Positions 1-8,212 of a stretch of DNA of 11,375 nucleotides are shown here, one piece after another (position 1 is the first letter of the stretch; each line of letters starts with the position of its first letter). Position numbers and translations under genes: made by a program. The notes beneath the pieces were generated by a model. That model was not told the DNA's origin. It ran no database searches and worked only from the letters and a program-made list of their open reading frames with translations. This stretch comes from Methanobacteriota archaeon. GTDB lineage: Archaea > Hydrothermarchaeota > Hydrothermarchaeia > Hydrothermarchaeales > JAADFM01. The stretch is taken from assembly GCA_013152845.1 (NCBI GenBank), contig JAADFM010000003.1:1-11375 (forward strand). Direction: 5' to 3'.

Positions 1-491
1 AGCTTCGGCAGGGAGAGGGTCAGCACGCCGTTTTTCAGCTTGGCCTCGACACCATCGGTCCTGATTTCCTCCGGGAACTCCAGGCTCCGGTAGAAACCGG
101 TGCTGCTCCTCTCCCTCCTCAGCCAGGTCCTGCCCTTGTCTTCCTTCTCCTCCTCGTGCCGTGCCGATATCTCAACGCCGTTTGAGGTGACCTGGATGTC
201 GATGTCCTCCTTGGAGATGCCCGGCATCTCCACCTTCATCTCGTACCTGTCCCCCATATCAACCACGTCCATGGGTGGGGTCCTGACATCCCCGAACTCC
301 ACCGGAGAAGCGGACCGCCCGAAGGGCCAGAAGAGGTCGTCGAAACTGCTCCTGAACTGCTCGAACATGCGGTCCAGGTCCATCCACAGCTCGAAGGGTC
401 GTCGGGTGGTTATCTCACCCCTCCTCTCAGAGGTCCTGACAGCGGGTTTGTCCTTCCTGCCAAACACCACTTCAACCACCTCCGTACCCAT
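1..491 (-). CDS. hsp20: Small heat shock protein Hsp20 (alpha-crystallin family), 3' end outside window
   Basis: ATP-independent cytoplasmic holdase that binds unfolding proteins under heat stress. 163 codons are visible. Residues 1-70 are a variable N-terminal arm rich in Phe, Trp and Asp (FELWMDLDRMFEQF near 33-46), followed by the alpha-crystallin domain from about 72. That domain contains PPMDVVD, YEMKVEMPGISKEDI and the family signature A-x3-N-G-V-L at 150-157, then LTLSLPK where the window ends. Only the C-terminal extension with its usual I-x-I motif should be missing. The ATG at 491 has no Shine-Dalgarno sequence, but a TATA element lies about 25 bases upstream, so the mRNA is probably leaderless. 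The promoter shares a 17-base element with the regulator gene at 3782, which suggests common heat-shock control. The family assignment is secure. Confidence 0.95.
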   Translation of the reverse strand, partial: MGTEVVEVVFGRKDKPAVRTSERRGEITTRRPFELWMDLDRMFEQFRSSFDDLFWPFGRSASPVEFGDVRTPPMDVVDMGDRYEMKVEMPGISKEDIDIQVTSNGVEISARHEEEKEDKGRTWLRRERSSTGFYRSLEFPEEIRTDGVEAKLKNGVLTLSLPK

Positions 492-494
492 TTA

Positions 495-520
495 CTAACA
501 CGTTAGGTTACTATAATATA
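495..520 (-). promoter_or_regulatory. Hsp20 promoter: TATA element plus putative heat-shock operator
   Basis: On the minus strand CTATATTATAG (511-520 region) forms a TATA box about 25 bases before the Hsp20 ATG at 491. It is followed directly by GTAAC (507-511) and by an inverted repeat CTAAC/GTTAG (arms 495-499 and 502-506, 2-base spacer). These lie between the TATA box and the expected start point, where a repressor would block transcription. I recall the Archaeoglobus HSR1 site as CTAAC-N5-GTTAG; the arms match but the spacer here is shorter. Bases 499-515 match 3788-3804 at 15 of 17 positions. Confidence 0.6.
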
Positions 521-552
521 GGCGCAAGGATAACGTGGTGAAAGAATTTTAA

Positions 553-684
553 TCATCCGTCGTTGAGGCACTTGGCGCACAGACCCCTCCCGGGGTCCCC
601 GCACCCCGGGCAGAAAGGCTTCCCGCAGTCGTCACATGTGCAGAAGGACTCAATGTCCTGCCTGCATATGAGGCACACCACCAC
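553..684 (-). CDS. Small four-CxxC zinc-finger protein (43 aa)
   Basis: A 43-residue reading frame with nine cysteines. Four CxxC pairs lie at residues 4/7, 17/20, 25/28 and 36/39, with one extra Cys at 15. The pattern CxxC-x9-CxxC-x4-CxxC-x7-CxxC resembles cross-brace (FYVE/RING/B-box-like) fingers that bind two zinc ions; function is unknown. The frame is closed by TGA at 691-693, so it must start at one of three consecutive GTG codons. The GTG at 684 lies 5 bases after GGTGAT (690-695 on the minus strand), a good archaeal ribosome site. It overlaps the last 35 bases of the DIP-phosphate synthase gene in another frame, so translation is probably coupled. An alternative is that a slip in the GTG repeat fuses it to the preceding membrane enzyme as a C-terminal zinc domain. 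Confidence 0.72.
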   Translation of the reverse strand: MVVCLICRQDIESFCTCDDCGKPFCPGCGDPGRGLCAKCLNDG

Positions 685-1942
685 CTTCCATCACCATCCT
701 TGCGTTTATCACCCTGACTGCCACCACCGAATTGGTGAGGACCCCCAGGACCAGGAGGGTGAGGAAAATCTGGTTCAGCATCCCGCCCAGCATTATCATG
801 AACAGGCGCACGTCCCGGCCCATGAACCCGCTCAAAAGCCCGGTGAACCTCGTCCCGGCAAGGGTCTCCATCCTTGAGACGCTGTAGCTTATGGAATAGG
901 TCCCCAGCAGGGCCAGCCCGCCCACGTGCCAGAGGGCCTCGGGTGCTGCCGCTATCATCCCCAGGACGATGGCCACGTCGGCGTACCTGTCCAGGAGGGA
1001 GTCCAGGTAGGCCCCGAACCTGGACCTGGCGTTCCTCATCCTGGCCACCTCGCCGTCGCACCCGTCCACGATGGAGGTGACCTGGGCCGTGACCCCGCCC
1101 CAGAAGGGCATCCCCTGGAAAAAGAACGCCGCTGACAGGAGGCCCAGGAGGAAGCTGAACACGGTAATCTGGTTCGGGGTCACCGGTGTCCTGACCAGTA
1201 GGCGGGACAGGGGGATGGACATCTTCCTGTTGATGTACCTTGAAACCAGGCCGTCGGAAGGCTTGACCAGGGCACCTATCACCGCCTCCTCGGCCTTCCG
1301 GAGCTCCTCCCTTGTATCGATGTCCATCCAGAAGAGGCCGGTGACATCACAGGCATAAAGCCTCCCCCTCCTTGCGAGGCGGTCCATGACCTGGGAGACC
1401 GAGAAGGGGCCCTCGAACCCCCTGGCCGCCTCCAGGACGTCCCCGGTGCAGAAGAAAATCCCGGTATCCAGGGCGCTGTAGTCCTCGAGCTCCTTGCCCA
1501 GCTCCAGGATTCTTGACCCGTCCATGCGGACCTTGGTGGCCTCGGCAGGGTCGTTGGGGGAGGGGCCGGTATCCACGCAGAGGGTGGTGACCTCCGGGGC
1601 GGAGGCCAAGAGCTTCGAGAGGATGCGCCTGTCGAAGACGTGGTCGGCCATGAGGAGGATGAACGGGTCCCCGCCCACGGCCTCTGCACCGAGCATGAGG
1701 GAGCGCCCGCCACCCAGCTCGGGATGGGAGTTGCGGACCGTCCTGGCCCTGCCCCTGACATGCTCCTTCACCCTCTCGTCGCTGTAGACCACGACGATGT
1801 CGGAGATGCCCTCCTTCTCCAGACTGTCCAGGGCGTAGTCTATCAGGGGTCTCCCGAAGAACCTCGCCAGGGGCTTTGGCAAGCGGCCGTTGAACCTCTC
1901 GCCCCTGCCGGCGGCCAGGACGACGGCCCGGATGGCGTTCAC
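650..1942 (-). CDS. Bifunctional CTP:inositol-1-phosphate cytidylyltransferase / di-myo-inositol-phosphate-phosphate synthase (IPCT-DIPPS)
   Basis: Two-domain membrane enzyme making the thermoprotectant di-myo-inositol phosphate. The N-terminal domain (about 1-225) activates inositol-1-phosphate with CTP to CDP-inositol. The C-terminal domain (about 230-415) joins CDP-inositol to a second inositol phosphate. The nucleotidyltransferase signature LAAGRGERF is at 9-17 with K23 nearby and MADH at 98-101. The CDP-alcohol phosphotransferase motif is complete: D293-x2-D296-G297-x2-A300-R301-x8-G310-x3-D314-x3-D318. Hydrophobic helices surround it (about 258-276, 322-334, 337-353, 380-410). At 430 residues this is close to known archaeal fusions. 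The GTG start lies 6 bases after the inositol-phosphate synthase stop, in one operon; the ribosome site almost abuts the GTG, so the exact start is less certain. A phosphatase that finishes DIP is not in the window. Confidence 0.92.
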   Translation of the reverse strand: MNAIRAVVLAAGRGERFNGRLPKPLARFFGRPLIDYALDSLEKEGISDIVVVYSDERVKEHVRGRARTVRNSHPELGGGRSLMLGAEAVGGDPFILLMADHVFDRRILSKLLASAPEVTTLCVDTGPSPNDPAEATKVRMDGSRILELGKELEDYSALDTGIFFCTGDVLEAARGFEGPFSVSQVMDRLARRGRLYACDVTGLFWMDIDTREELRKAEEAVIGALVKPSDGLVSRYINRKMSIPLSRLLVRTPVTPNQITVFSFLLGLLSAAFFFQGMPFWGGVTAQVTSIVDGCDGEVARMRNARSRFGAYLDSLLDRYADVAIVLGMIAAAPEALWHVGGLALLGTYSISYSVSRMETLAGTRFTGLLSGFMGRDVRLFMIMLGGMLNQIFLTLLVLGVLTNSVVAVRVINARMVMEGGGVPHMQAGH

Positions 1943-1948
1943 CTCCTC

Positions 1949-3061
1949 CTACTCCAGCTCCGGGACCTCTATCTCCGGGGCCAGCTTCGGGACTGCGGTG
2001 CACTCCTGGATGAACTCCTCCACCATCTTGCGCGCCACGGTGTCCGGGTGCTGGACCGGCGGGTGCTTGAAGAAGTAGGAGGAAACACCCTCCAGGGGAC
2101 CTGCGATGCCGTTGTCCATGGCCAGCTTCACGGCCCTGATGGCATCCACCGCCACCCCGGCGCTGTTTGGCGAATCCTCCACCGACAGGCGCACGTCGAT
2201 GGTCAGGGGGATGTCCCCGAACTTGCGGCCCTCAAGGTGGATGAAGGCCTGTTTGTTGTCGTTCAGGAAGGGCACGTAGTCCGAGGGGCCAATCCTTGTG
2301 GGCACCTCGTAATCCATGATGGAGGTCACTGCCTCGGTCTTGGAAATCCGCTTGGATTTCAGCCTCGACTCCTGGAGCATGTTCTGGAAATCGGTGTTGC
2401 CCCCGATGTTGAGCTGGTATGTCTTCTCCAGGCGCACACCCCGGTCCTTGAGGAGCTGGGCCAGGGTCCTGTGGAGTATGGTGGCCCCCACCTGGCTCTT
2501 GATGTCGTCGCCGGCGATGGGGAGTCCCGCCCTTGTGAACCTGTCTGCCCAGCTCGAGTCCGAGGCGATGAACTCCGGGATGCAGTTCACGAACCCGCAG
2601 CCTGCCTCCAGGGCCGCCTGGGCATAGTAGCGGGTGGCCTCGGCACTGCCCACCGGGAGGTAGTTCACCAGGACGTCCGCCCGGGCCTCCTCCAGGGCAG
2701 AGGCCACGTCCACCGGCTCCTGGCCCTCGTCCACCGGGACCACGTCCCTGAGATACTTCCCGATTCCGTCCATCACCGGGCCCTTCTGCACCTCCACTCC
2801 CAGTTCAGGTACATCGGCGAACTTGGCGGTGCAGTTGGGCTCAGCGAAGATGGCCCTGCCCAGGTCCATGCCCACCTTGTCTGCATGGACGTCAAAGGCG
2901 GCCACGAACTCCAGGTCGCGGATGTGGTATCCGCCGAAGTTTACATGCATGAGTCCAGGGATGAAGTCGTTCTCGTCAGCGTCCTTGTAGTACTCGACCC
3001 CCTGGACGAGGGACGAGGCGCAGTTGCCCACGCCTGCTATGGCTACTCGTACGCTACTCAA
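1949..3061 (-). CDS. myo-Inositol-1-phosphate synthase (MIPS)
   Basis: NAD-dependent cytoplasmic enzyme converting glucose-6-phosphate to L-myo-inositol-1-phosphate, the first committed step to DIP and to archaeal inositol lipids. It is 370 residues, the compact archaeal/actinobacterial form. Visible motifs are the Rossmann loop GVGNCASS (10-17), NYLPVGS (133-139), the catalytic-region segment [17 protein letters not shown] (184-200), GGNTDFQNM (220-228) and SPNSAG (299-302 region). The TTG at 3061 is chosen because a perfect GGAGGTGA (3067-3074) lies 5 bases upstream; the longer frame would start with a TTG overlapping that site. It lies 43 bases after the regulator gene with no clear TATA box between, so probably shares its transcript, and feeds directly into the downstream IPCT-DIPPS. 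Confidence 0.94.
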   Translation of the reverse strand: MSSVRVAIAGVGNCASSLVQGVEYYKDADENDFIPGLMHVNFGGYHIRDLEFVAAFDVHADKVGMDLGRAIFAEPNCTAKFADVPELGVEVQKGPVMDGIGKYLRDVVPVDEGQEPVDVASALEEARADVLVNYLPVGSAEATRYYAQAALEAGCGFVNCIPEFIASDSSWADRFTRAGLPIAGDDIKSQVGATILHRTLAQLLKDRGVRLEKTYQLNIGGNTDFQNMLQESRLKSKRISKTEAVTSIMDYEVPTRIGPSDYVPFLNDNKQAFIHLEGRKFGDIPLTIDVRLSVEDSPNSAGVAVDAIRAVKLAMDNGIAGPLEGVSSYFFKHPPVQHPDTVARKMVEEFIQECTAVPKLAPEIEVPELE

Positions 3062-3066
3062 CGTTC

Positions 3067-3074
3067 TCACCTCC
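3067..3074 (-). promoter_or_regulatory. Shine-Dalgarno site fixing the MIPS TTG start
   Basis: GGAGGTGA on the minus strand, complementary to the archaeal 16S rRNA 3' end, 5 bases before TTG at 3061. It overlaps the only upstream in-frame candidate (TTG at 3076), so that earlier start is unlikely. Confidence 0.75.
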
Positions 3075-3104
3075 AATTTGCCGATTTACGGATTTGACGA
3101 AGGA

Positions 3105-3782
3105 TTAGAATCCCTTCACTGTCCACCTGAGGTTCCTGCACTCCACCAGGTCCATCTCCCTCAGGTGCTCAAGGTGCCTCCTGACGGTGGACGAGGACTC
3201 CCTTATCCCCCTCGATATCCCCTCCAGGTCGTCCCCGTCCTCGGAGGTCATGATTTCCACCAGGATGCGCCCGTCTATCTTGTCCATATCCGCCTCTTTT
3301 ACCAGCCTCTCCGCGGCCTCCCTGATGCGGGAAAGGGCACCTTCCAGGCGGTTGATGGCCTCCTCGTGGAGCCGGATCTCCCGCAGGATGTCGTCGGCGG
3401 TCTCCGAGAGGGCTGCCAGGCGCTCCATGGGGTCGGCCAGGGCCTCGGCACCCTTGATCCTGAGGTCGTGGATGCCTTCACCTTCGGGGATTTTCTGCTC
3501 ATCCACCCTGACCCTGAAGTGGTTGCGGGTGATGTCCACCCTGACCTTCTTCCGGCCCCTGATTTCATAGTACTTCCTGGGCCTGCCCCGGCCTCCCGAC
3601 TCCTCGGTCACCTCCAGGATATCGGCCCGCACCATCCAGTCCAGGTGCCGCGCCAGGGCCATCTTCTCCACCCCGGTCTCCCGCTTCAGCTCGGTGATGT
3701 ACCGGGGCTCCTGGCTGACCAGCTTTATGATGTCCCGCCGGGTCTTGTTGCCCAGGATGTCCAGTACCATCTCGGTGTTCAT
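3105..3782 (-). CDS. Winged-helix transcriptional regulator, Phr/HSR1-like (ArsR-type) with a second C-terminal winged helix
   Basis: Probable DNA-binding repressor. The N-terminal winged helix (about 5-75) begins LDILGNKTRRDIIKLV, continues ITELKRETGVEKMALARHLDWM and ends in a GRGRPRKYY wing (64-72). From memory this order, including GRPRKYY followed by a short beta segment, matches the Pyrococcus heat-shock regulator Phr. A charged helical section (about 112-165) is probably a dimerising coiled coil. Residues 168-225 look like a further winged helix (ILVEIMTSEDGDDLEGISRG, then STVRRHLEHLREMDLVE), making the protein longer than Phr. It heads the DIP synthesis genes and sits between them and the chaperonin operon, with an operator-like sequence at its own promoter. 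Heat-shock control with autorepression is inferred; the ArsR-like fold itself is well supported. Confidence 0.85.
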   Translation of the reverse strand: MNTEMVLDILGNKTRRDIIKLVSQEPRYITELKRETGVEKMALARHLDWMVRADILEVTEESGGRGRPRKYYEIRGRKKVRVDITRNHFRVRVDEQKIPEGEGIHDLRIKGAEALADPMERLAALSETADDILREIRLHEEAINRLEGALSRIREAAERLVKEADMDKIDGRILVEIMTSEDGDDLEGISRGIRESSSTVRRHLEHLREMDLVECRNLRWTVKGF

Positions 3783-3787
3783 TTTTC

Positions 3788-3824
3788 CACATTATGTTAC
3801 TATATTCACATATGTAAATATATT
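3788..3824 (-). promoter_or_regulatory. Promoter of the regulator/DIP operon with putative operators
   Basis: The AT-rich minus strand holds two TATA candidates: AATATATTTA (3815-3824) and GAATATAG (3801-3807). The second gives the same spacing to the ATG at 3782 as in the Hsp20 promoter, implying a leaderless mRNA; no ribosome site is visible. It runs directly into GTAAC (3796-3800) within the 17-base element 3788-3804 shared with Hsp20. Between the TATA candidates lies a near-palindrome TTTACATATGTGAA (3805-3818), with 6 of 7 base pairs matching. Confidence 0.55.
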
Positions 3825-3833
3825 GTAAGTCCT

Positions 3834-3968
3834 CTAGAGGACGTACTCTATCCCTTCCCTGGGACACCTGAGGAGCTTCCCCTTCTCCACCCACTCCAGC
3901 CGGGCCCCGCAGAGGCACTTGAACCTCGCGGTATCCCTGCCCGGCGGGGATGCCCGGGGGTCACTCAC
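3834..3968 (-). CDS. Small CxCG zinc-ribbon-like protein (44 aa), last gene of the chaperonin operon
   Basis: A 44-residue frame with a GTG start, following GroEL by about 30 bases on the same strand. Residues 1-14 are polar and rich in Pro and Arg. Residues 15-44 read like half of a zinc ribbon: FKCLCGARLEW, a basic turn WVEKGKLLRCP, and REGIEYVL. Only three Cys are present (18, 20, 35), so a metal site would need a dimer or another ligand. GTG at 3968 is chosen over GTG at 3977 because a weak GGGGTGG precedes it at a usable distance. A 6-bp hairpin (CCACCC/GGGTGG, 3974-3990) lies between it and the GroEL stop. No function is recognised, and a chance frame cannot be excluded, but the composition is protein-like. 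Confidence 0.5.
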   Translation of the reverse strand: MSDPRASPPGRDTARFKCLCGARLEWVEKGKLLRCPREGIEYVL

Positions 3969-3997
3969 CGCCGCCACCCCCTGTGGGTGGAGGGGGT

Positions 3998-5623
<1,626 letters not shown>

Positions 5624-5899
5624 CTACTCTATCCTTGCCAGGACGTTCTTGAAGTCCAGCATCAGGTACTCCTCGCCGTCCATCTCGAACCTGTCGGCGC
5701 TGTAGCCCCCGTAGAGGATTCGGTCCCCCTCCTTAAGGGGCAGGTCCTTGCCTTCCTTGGTGGTGCCCACGGCCACGACAATCCCCTCCTTCCTCTTCTC
5801 CTGGGCGGAGGCGGGGATGTAGATGCCGCCTGCGGTCCTCTGCTCTTCCTCCTTGACGGTCCGAATCAGGACCCTCTCGCCAATAGGTACTACCTTCAT
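5624..5899 (-). CDS. groES: Co-chaperonin GroES (Hsp10)
   Basis: Seven-subunit lid that caps GroEL and encloses the substrate. It is 91 residues, close to the usual 95-100. The beta-barrel core begins VPIGERVLIRTV (4-15); the mobile loop that touches GroEL spans about 17-36 with TAGGIYIP (22-29); GIVVAVG, LKEGDRILYGGY and the C-terminal DFKNVLARI follow in the family order. The roof loop is short. ATG is preceded by GGAGGTGAT ending 3 bases before it. It lies 42 bases after the thermosome stop and 12 before groEL, on the same strand, so it is almost certainly cotranscribed with both chaperonins. Confidence 0.96.
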   Translation of the reverse strand: MKVVPIGERVLIRTVKEEEQRTAGGIYIPASAQEKRKEGIVVAVGTTKEGKDLPLKEGDRILYGGYSADRFEMDGEEYLMLDFKNVLARIE

Positions 5900-5941
5900 C
5901 TAATCACCTCCGGTTGTTATGGGGGTGGGAGGCAGGGGGTT

Positions 5942-7588
5942 TCAGAGGTCGGAGTCGAAATCCTTGTCTCCGCCGTCCGGACCCGGACCGCCTTCCTTGT
6001 CCAGCTTCGAGGCCGCGATGACGTCGTCGATGCGCAGTATCATGATCGCGGCTTCCGAGGCCGAATTGACGGCCTGCTCCTTGACCCCCAGCGGCTCCAT
6101 GACACCTTCCTTCAGCATGTCCTTGACCTTGTTCTCGGTCACGTCTATGCCGAAGTTTACGCCAGTCTTCTTGGCGTGCTGGGCCCTGAGGTCCACCAGG
6201 ACGTCGATGGGGTCAAGGCCGGCGTTCTCGGCCAGGGCCCGCGGGATGGCCTCCATGGAGTCAGCGAAGGCCTCAATGGCCAGCTGCTCCCTGCCGCCCA
6301 CGGACTTGGCGTATTCCCTGAGGCCCTTGGCCATCTCGACCTCGGGGGCGCCGCCGCCGGGGAGGACCTTCCTGTCCTTAAGGGCAGAGGAGACAACGCC
6401 CAGGGCGTCCTCTATGGACCTCTCGGCCTCTTCCACGATGTGCTCGCTACCGCCCCGCACCAGGATGCTCACGGCCCTGGGCTCCTTGCAGTCCCGGACG
6501 AAGACCATCTCGTCGTCGCCGATTTTGACCTCCTCCACGACCCCGGCATAGCCCAGGTCGTCCTCGCTCATGTCCTCGATGTTGGTCACTATCCTGGCTC
6601 CCGTTGCCCGGGACAGCTTCTCCATGTCGGACTTCTTGGCCCTGCGGACCGCAAAGATGCCTTCCTTGGCCAGGTAGTGCTGGGCCAGGTCGTCGATGCC
6701 TTTCTGGCAGATGAGGACGTTGGCCCCGGCGTCCTTTATCCGGTCCACCATGGCCTTCAGCATCTTCTCCTCCTCTTCGATGAAGGAGCGCAGCTGCTCG
6801 GGGTCGGTGATGCGGATTTCGGCGTCAATCTCGGTCTCTTTCACCTCCAGGGCCGAGTTGACCAGGGCAATCCTTGCCTTCTCCACCCTCCGCGGCATGG
6901 AGGCGTGGACCCTCTCCTTGTCCAGGACGATGCCCTGGATGAGCTCGGTATCCTCGATACCTCCCCCTTCCTTCTTCTCGATCTGGATGTTGTCGGGGTC
7001 AACGGTTATGGTGTCACCGTCCTCGTCCGCCACTGCCCTGACGGCCTTGACCACCACCTCTGCCAGGTGCTCCCTGGCCTTCTCCGCCCCCTTGCCTGTC
7101 ATGGCGGTTATGGCGATTTTCTTCAGGGTCTTCTCGTCCTCTGGGGCGATGGGTGTGGCCATGTCCTCCAGGATCTCCTGGGCCTTCTCGGCCGCCATCC
7201 TGTAGCCCCGGGCAACCACCGTGGGATGGACGTCCTGGTCCAGCAGGCCTTCGGCCTTCTTTAGGAGCTCCCCTGCCATGACTACCGCCGATGTGGTGCC
7301 GTCCCCCACGGCCTCTTCCTGGGTCTTGGCCACCTCCACCATCATCTTGGCGGCGGGGTGCTCCACGTCCACCTCCTTGAGGATGGTCACCCCATCGTTT
7401 GTGACCACCACGTCCCCGAGGCTGTCGACCAGCATCTTGTCCATGCCCATGGGGCCGAGGGTGGTCTTCACCGCCTCGGCGATGACCCGGGCGGCCATGA
7501 TGTTGGTCCTCTGGGCATCCCGCCCGAGGGTCCTTCCGGTTCCTTCCTTCAAGATGAGTATTGGCTGACCTGCCATCTGGGCTGCCAT
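5942..7588 (-). CDS. Group II chaperonin thermosome subunit
   Basis: Archaeal CCT/TF55-type chaperonin subunit forming a double-ring ATP-driven chamber with a built-in lid, acting in the cytoplasm. It is 548 residues, full length. Signatures include [11 protein letters not shown] (23-33), [11 protein letters not shown] (43-53), NDGVTILKE (64-72), VGDGTTS with D97 (95-101), VRGG near 377-380, and [10 protein letters not shown] (409-418). The apical protrusion typical of group II is at about 240-280. The C-terminus is short and acidic ([10 protein letters not shown]) rather than Gly/Met-rich. ATG at 7588 is chosen because GGAGGTGA lies 5 bases upstream; the longer GTG-start frame would begin inside that site. 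It follows the two-helix protein by 13 bases and precedes GroES by 42. Only one subunit gene is visible; homo-oligomer or partners elsewhere are both possible. Confidence 0.97.
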   Translation of the reverse strand: MAAQMAGQPILILKEGTGRTLGRDAQRTNIMAARVIAEAVKTTLGPMGMDKMLVDSLGDVVVTNDGVTILKEVDVEHPAAKMMVEVAKTQEEAVGDGTTSAVVMAGELLKKAEGLLDQDVHPTVVARGYRMAAEKAQEILEDMATPIAPEDEKTLKKIAITAMTGKGAEKAREHLAEVVVKAVRAVADEDGDTITVDPDNIQIEKKEGGGIEDTELIQGIVLDKERVHASMPRRVEKARIALVNSALEVKETEIDAEIRITDPEQLRSFIEEEEKMLKAMVDRIKDAGANVLICQKGIDDLAQHYLAKEGIFAVRRAKKSDMEKLSRATGARIVTNIEDMSEDDLGYAGVVEEVKIGDDEMVFVRDCKEPRAVSILVRGGSEHIVEEAERSIEDALGVVSSALKDRKVLPGGGAPEVEMAKGLREYAKSVGGREQLAIEAFADSMEAIPRALAENAGLDPIDVLVDLRAQHAKKTGVNFGIDVTENKVKDMLKEGVMEPLGVKEQAVNSASEAAIMILRIDDVIAASKLDKEGGPGPDGGDKDFDSDL

Positions 7589-7593
7589 GTGAT

Positions 7594-7601
7594 TCACCTC
7601 C
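7594..7601 (-). promoter_or_regulatory. Shine-Dalgarno site fixing the thermosome ATG
   Basis: GGAGGTGA on the minus strand, 5 bases before ATG at 7588 and wholly within the 13-base gap to the upstream gene. The alternative in-frame GTG at 7597 lies inside this site, so it is not a credible start. Confidence 0.75.
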
Positions 7602-7829
7602 TTACCTGTTTCTGTAGTCCTCTATGCCCATCCAGGCAAGAATAACACCTATGAATATCAACAGGGCGCCGAAGGATGCGGCAAACAGCACCAGGAAGGA
7701 GCGCCAGAATGGTACCAGCTTCCCGGCTTCCAGGAGGTCCCCGAGGAAGGGGACCCTGACCACATACCAGGCTACTCCAACAACCGTCAAAACTATCCCC
7801 AAAAGCACATTGACAAGTTCCTTGCCCAT
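7602..7829 (-). CDS. Small two-helix membrane protein, first gene of the chaperonin operon
   Basis: 75 residues with two hydrophobic segments, about 6-27 ([19 protein letters not shown]) and about 43-67 ([23 protein letters not shown]), joined by a loop with Pro, Gly and Asp ([18 protein letters not shown]). It ends in a polar tail (GIEDYRNR). It is therefore probably a helical hairpin in the membrane. No catalytic residues and no family that I can name; it looks like a conserved hypothetical archaeal protein. ATG at 7829 is preceded at 7 bases by GAGGTGA (7837-7843); a TTG at 7847 gives a longer frame but would start upstream of that site. It is the first gene after the chaperonin promoter and lies 13 bases before the thermosome, so it should be induced with the chaperonins. 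Confidence 0.75.
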   Translation of the reverse strand: MGKELVNVLLGIVLTVVGVAWYVVRVPFLGDLLEAGKLVPFWRSFLVLFAASFGALLIFIGVILAWMGIEDYRNR

Positions 7830-7861
7830 GCACCTTTCACCTCGCAAACTCTAAAAACGGA

Positions 7862-7897
7862 GTAACGTTTTAAAAGATTTTAGTAACAAAATGTTAC
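7862..7897 (-). promoter_or_regulatory. Chaperonin operon promoter with GTAAC/GTTAC operator-like repeats
   Basis: On the minus strand, CTTTTAAAAC (7867-7876) is the best TATA candidate, about 38-47 bases before the ATG at 7829, leaving a short leader with a ribosome site. Upstream of it is an inverted repeat GTAAC-ATTTT-GTTAC (7883-7897), and immediately downstream another GTTAC (7862-7866). The N5 spacing equals what I recall for the Archaeoglobus HSR1 operator. Regulation by the Phr-like protein encoded at 3782 is inference. Confidence 0.55.
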
Positions 7898-7932
7898 CAT
7901 TATGGCCTGCAACCTGGACCCGGCAAAGAATC

Positions 7933-8193
7933 CTACCTGTAAGCCCTCGGTCTCTTATCAATAATTGAGACCAACACCTCGTTTTCCTCCGGCAAGACGC
8001 TGTAGAGAATGCGGAAATCACCGACACGTAGCCTGTAGGTTTTCTCCTTCCTCCCTTCCACCCGTCTGATGCCCGAGGGAAAAGGATTCTCTGAGAGTAC
8101 TTCAAGTTTCTTGATGATCCGTGCCCTGTCGGATTTTGCAAGTCTCTTCAGAAACCTCCTGGGCTGGGAAGCAACCTCCACCCTAAAGGACAA
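7933..8193 (-). CDS. RelE/ParE-superfamily toxin
   Basis: 86 residues, typical length for RelE. The fold order is recognisable: beta strand FRVEVASQPRRFLKRL (3-18), a helical hairpin ARIIKKLEVLSENPFPSG (24-41), then the strands RVEGRKEKTYRLRVGDFRILYSV (44-66), VLVSIIDKR (73-81) and a C-terminal AYR. Basic and Tyr residues R54, R56, R61, Y64 and R81 stand where RelE-type ribosome-dependent mRNA nucleases have their active-site residues. TTG at 8193 is chosen because it places the start just ahead of the first strand and after GGGGGT; this start is weaker evidence than the family call. It follows the antitoxin by 19 bases. Confidence 0.88.
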   Translation of the reverse strand: MSFRVEVASQPRRFLKRLAKSDRARIIKKLEVLSENPFPSGIRRVEGRKEKTYRLRVGDFRILYSVLPEENEVLVSIIDKRPRAYR

Positions 8194-8212
8194 AATTAAA
8201 CCCCCCGACTGT

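Noticed and set aside
492..552. Possible terminator or small RNA between the zinc-finger gene and Hsp20
   Set aside because: Only about 60 bases, fully explained by the Hsp20 promoter; no stable hairpin followed by a T run was seen.
1347..2003. Long open frames opposite or out of phase with the MIPS, IPCT-DIPPS, chaperonin and nuclease genes, including ones over 400 codons
   Set aside because: Their translations are low-complexity Pro/Gly/Arg/His-rich shadows of recognised genes in GC-rich DNA, with no domain signatures. Only the ends at 553-684 and 3834-3968 outside the main genes look protein-like.
3974..3990. CCACCC/GGGTGG hairpin after groEL as an intrinsic terminator
   Set aside because: Only 6 bp with no following T run on the minus strand, and the next frame begins within it. 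It could modulate readthrough but does not support a terminator call.
7851..8141. Possible extra gene in the 7851-8141 minus frame
   Set aside because: It runs out of phase through the RelE gene and across the chaperonin promoter, without a ribosome site or recognisable motif.
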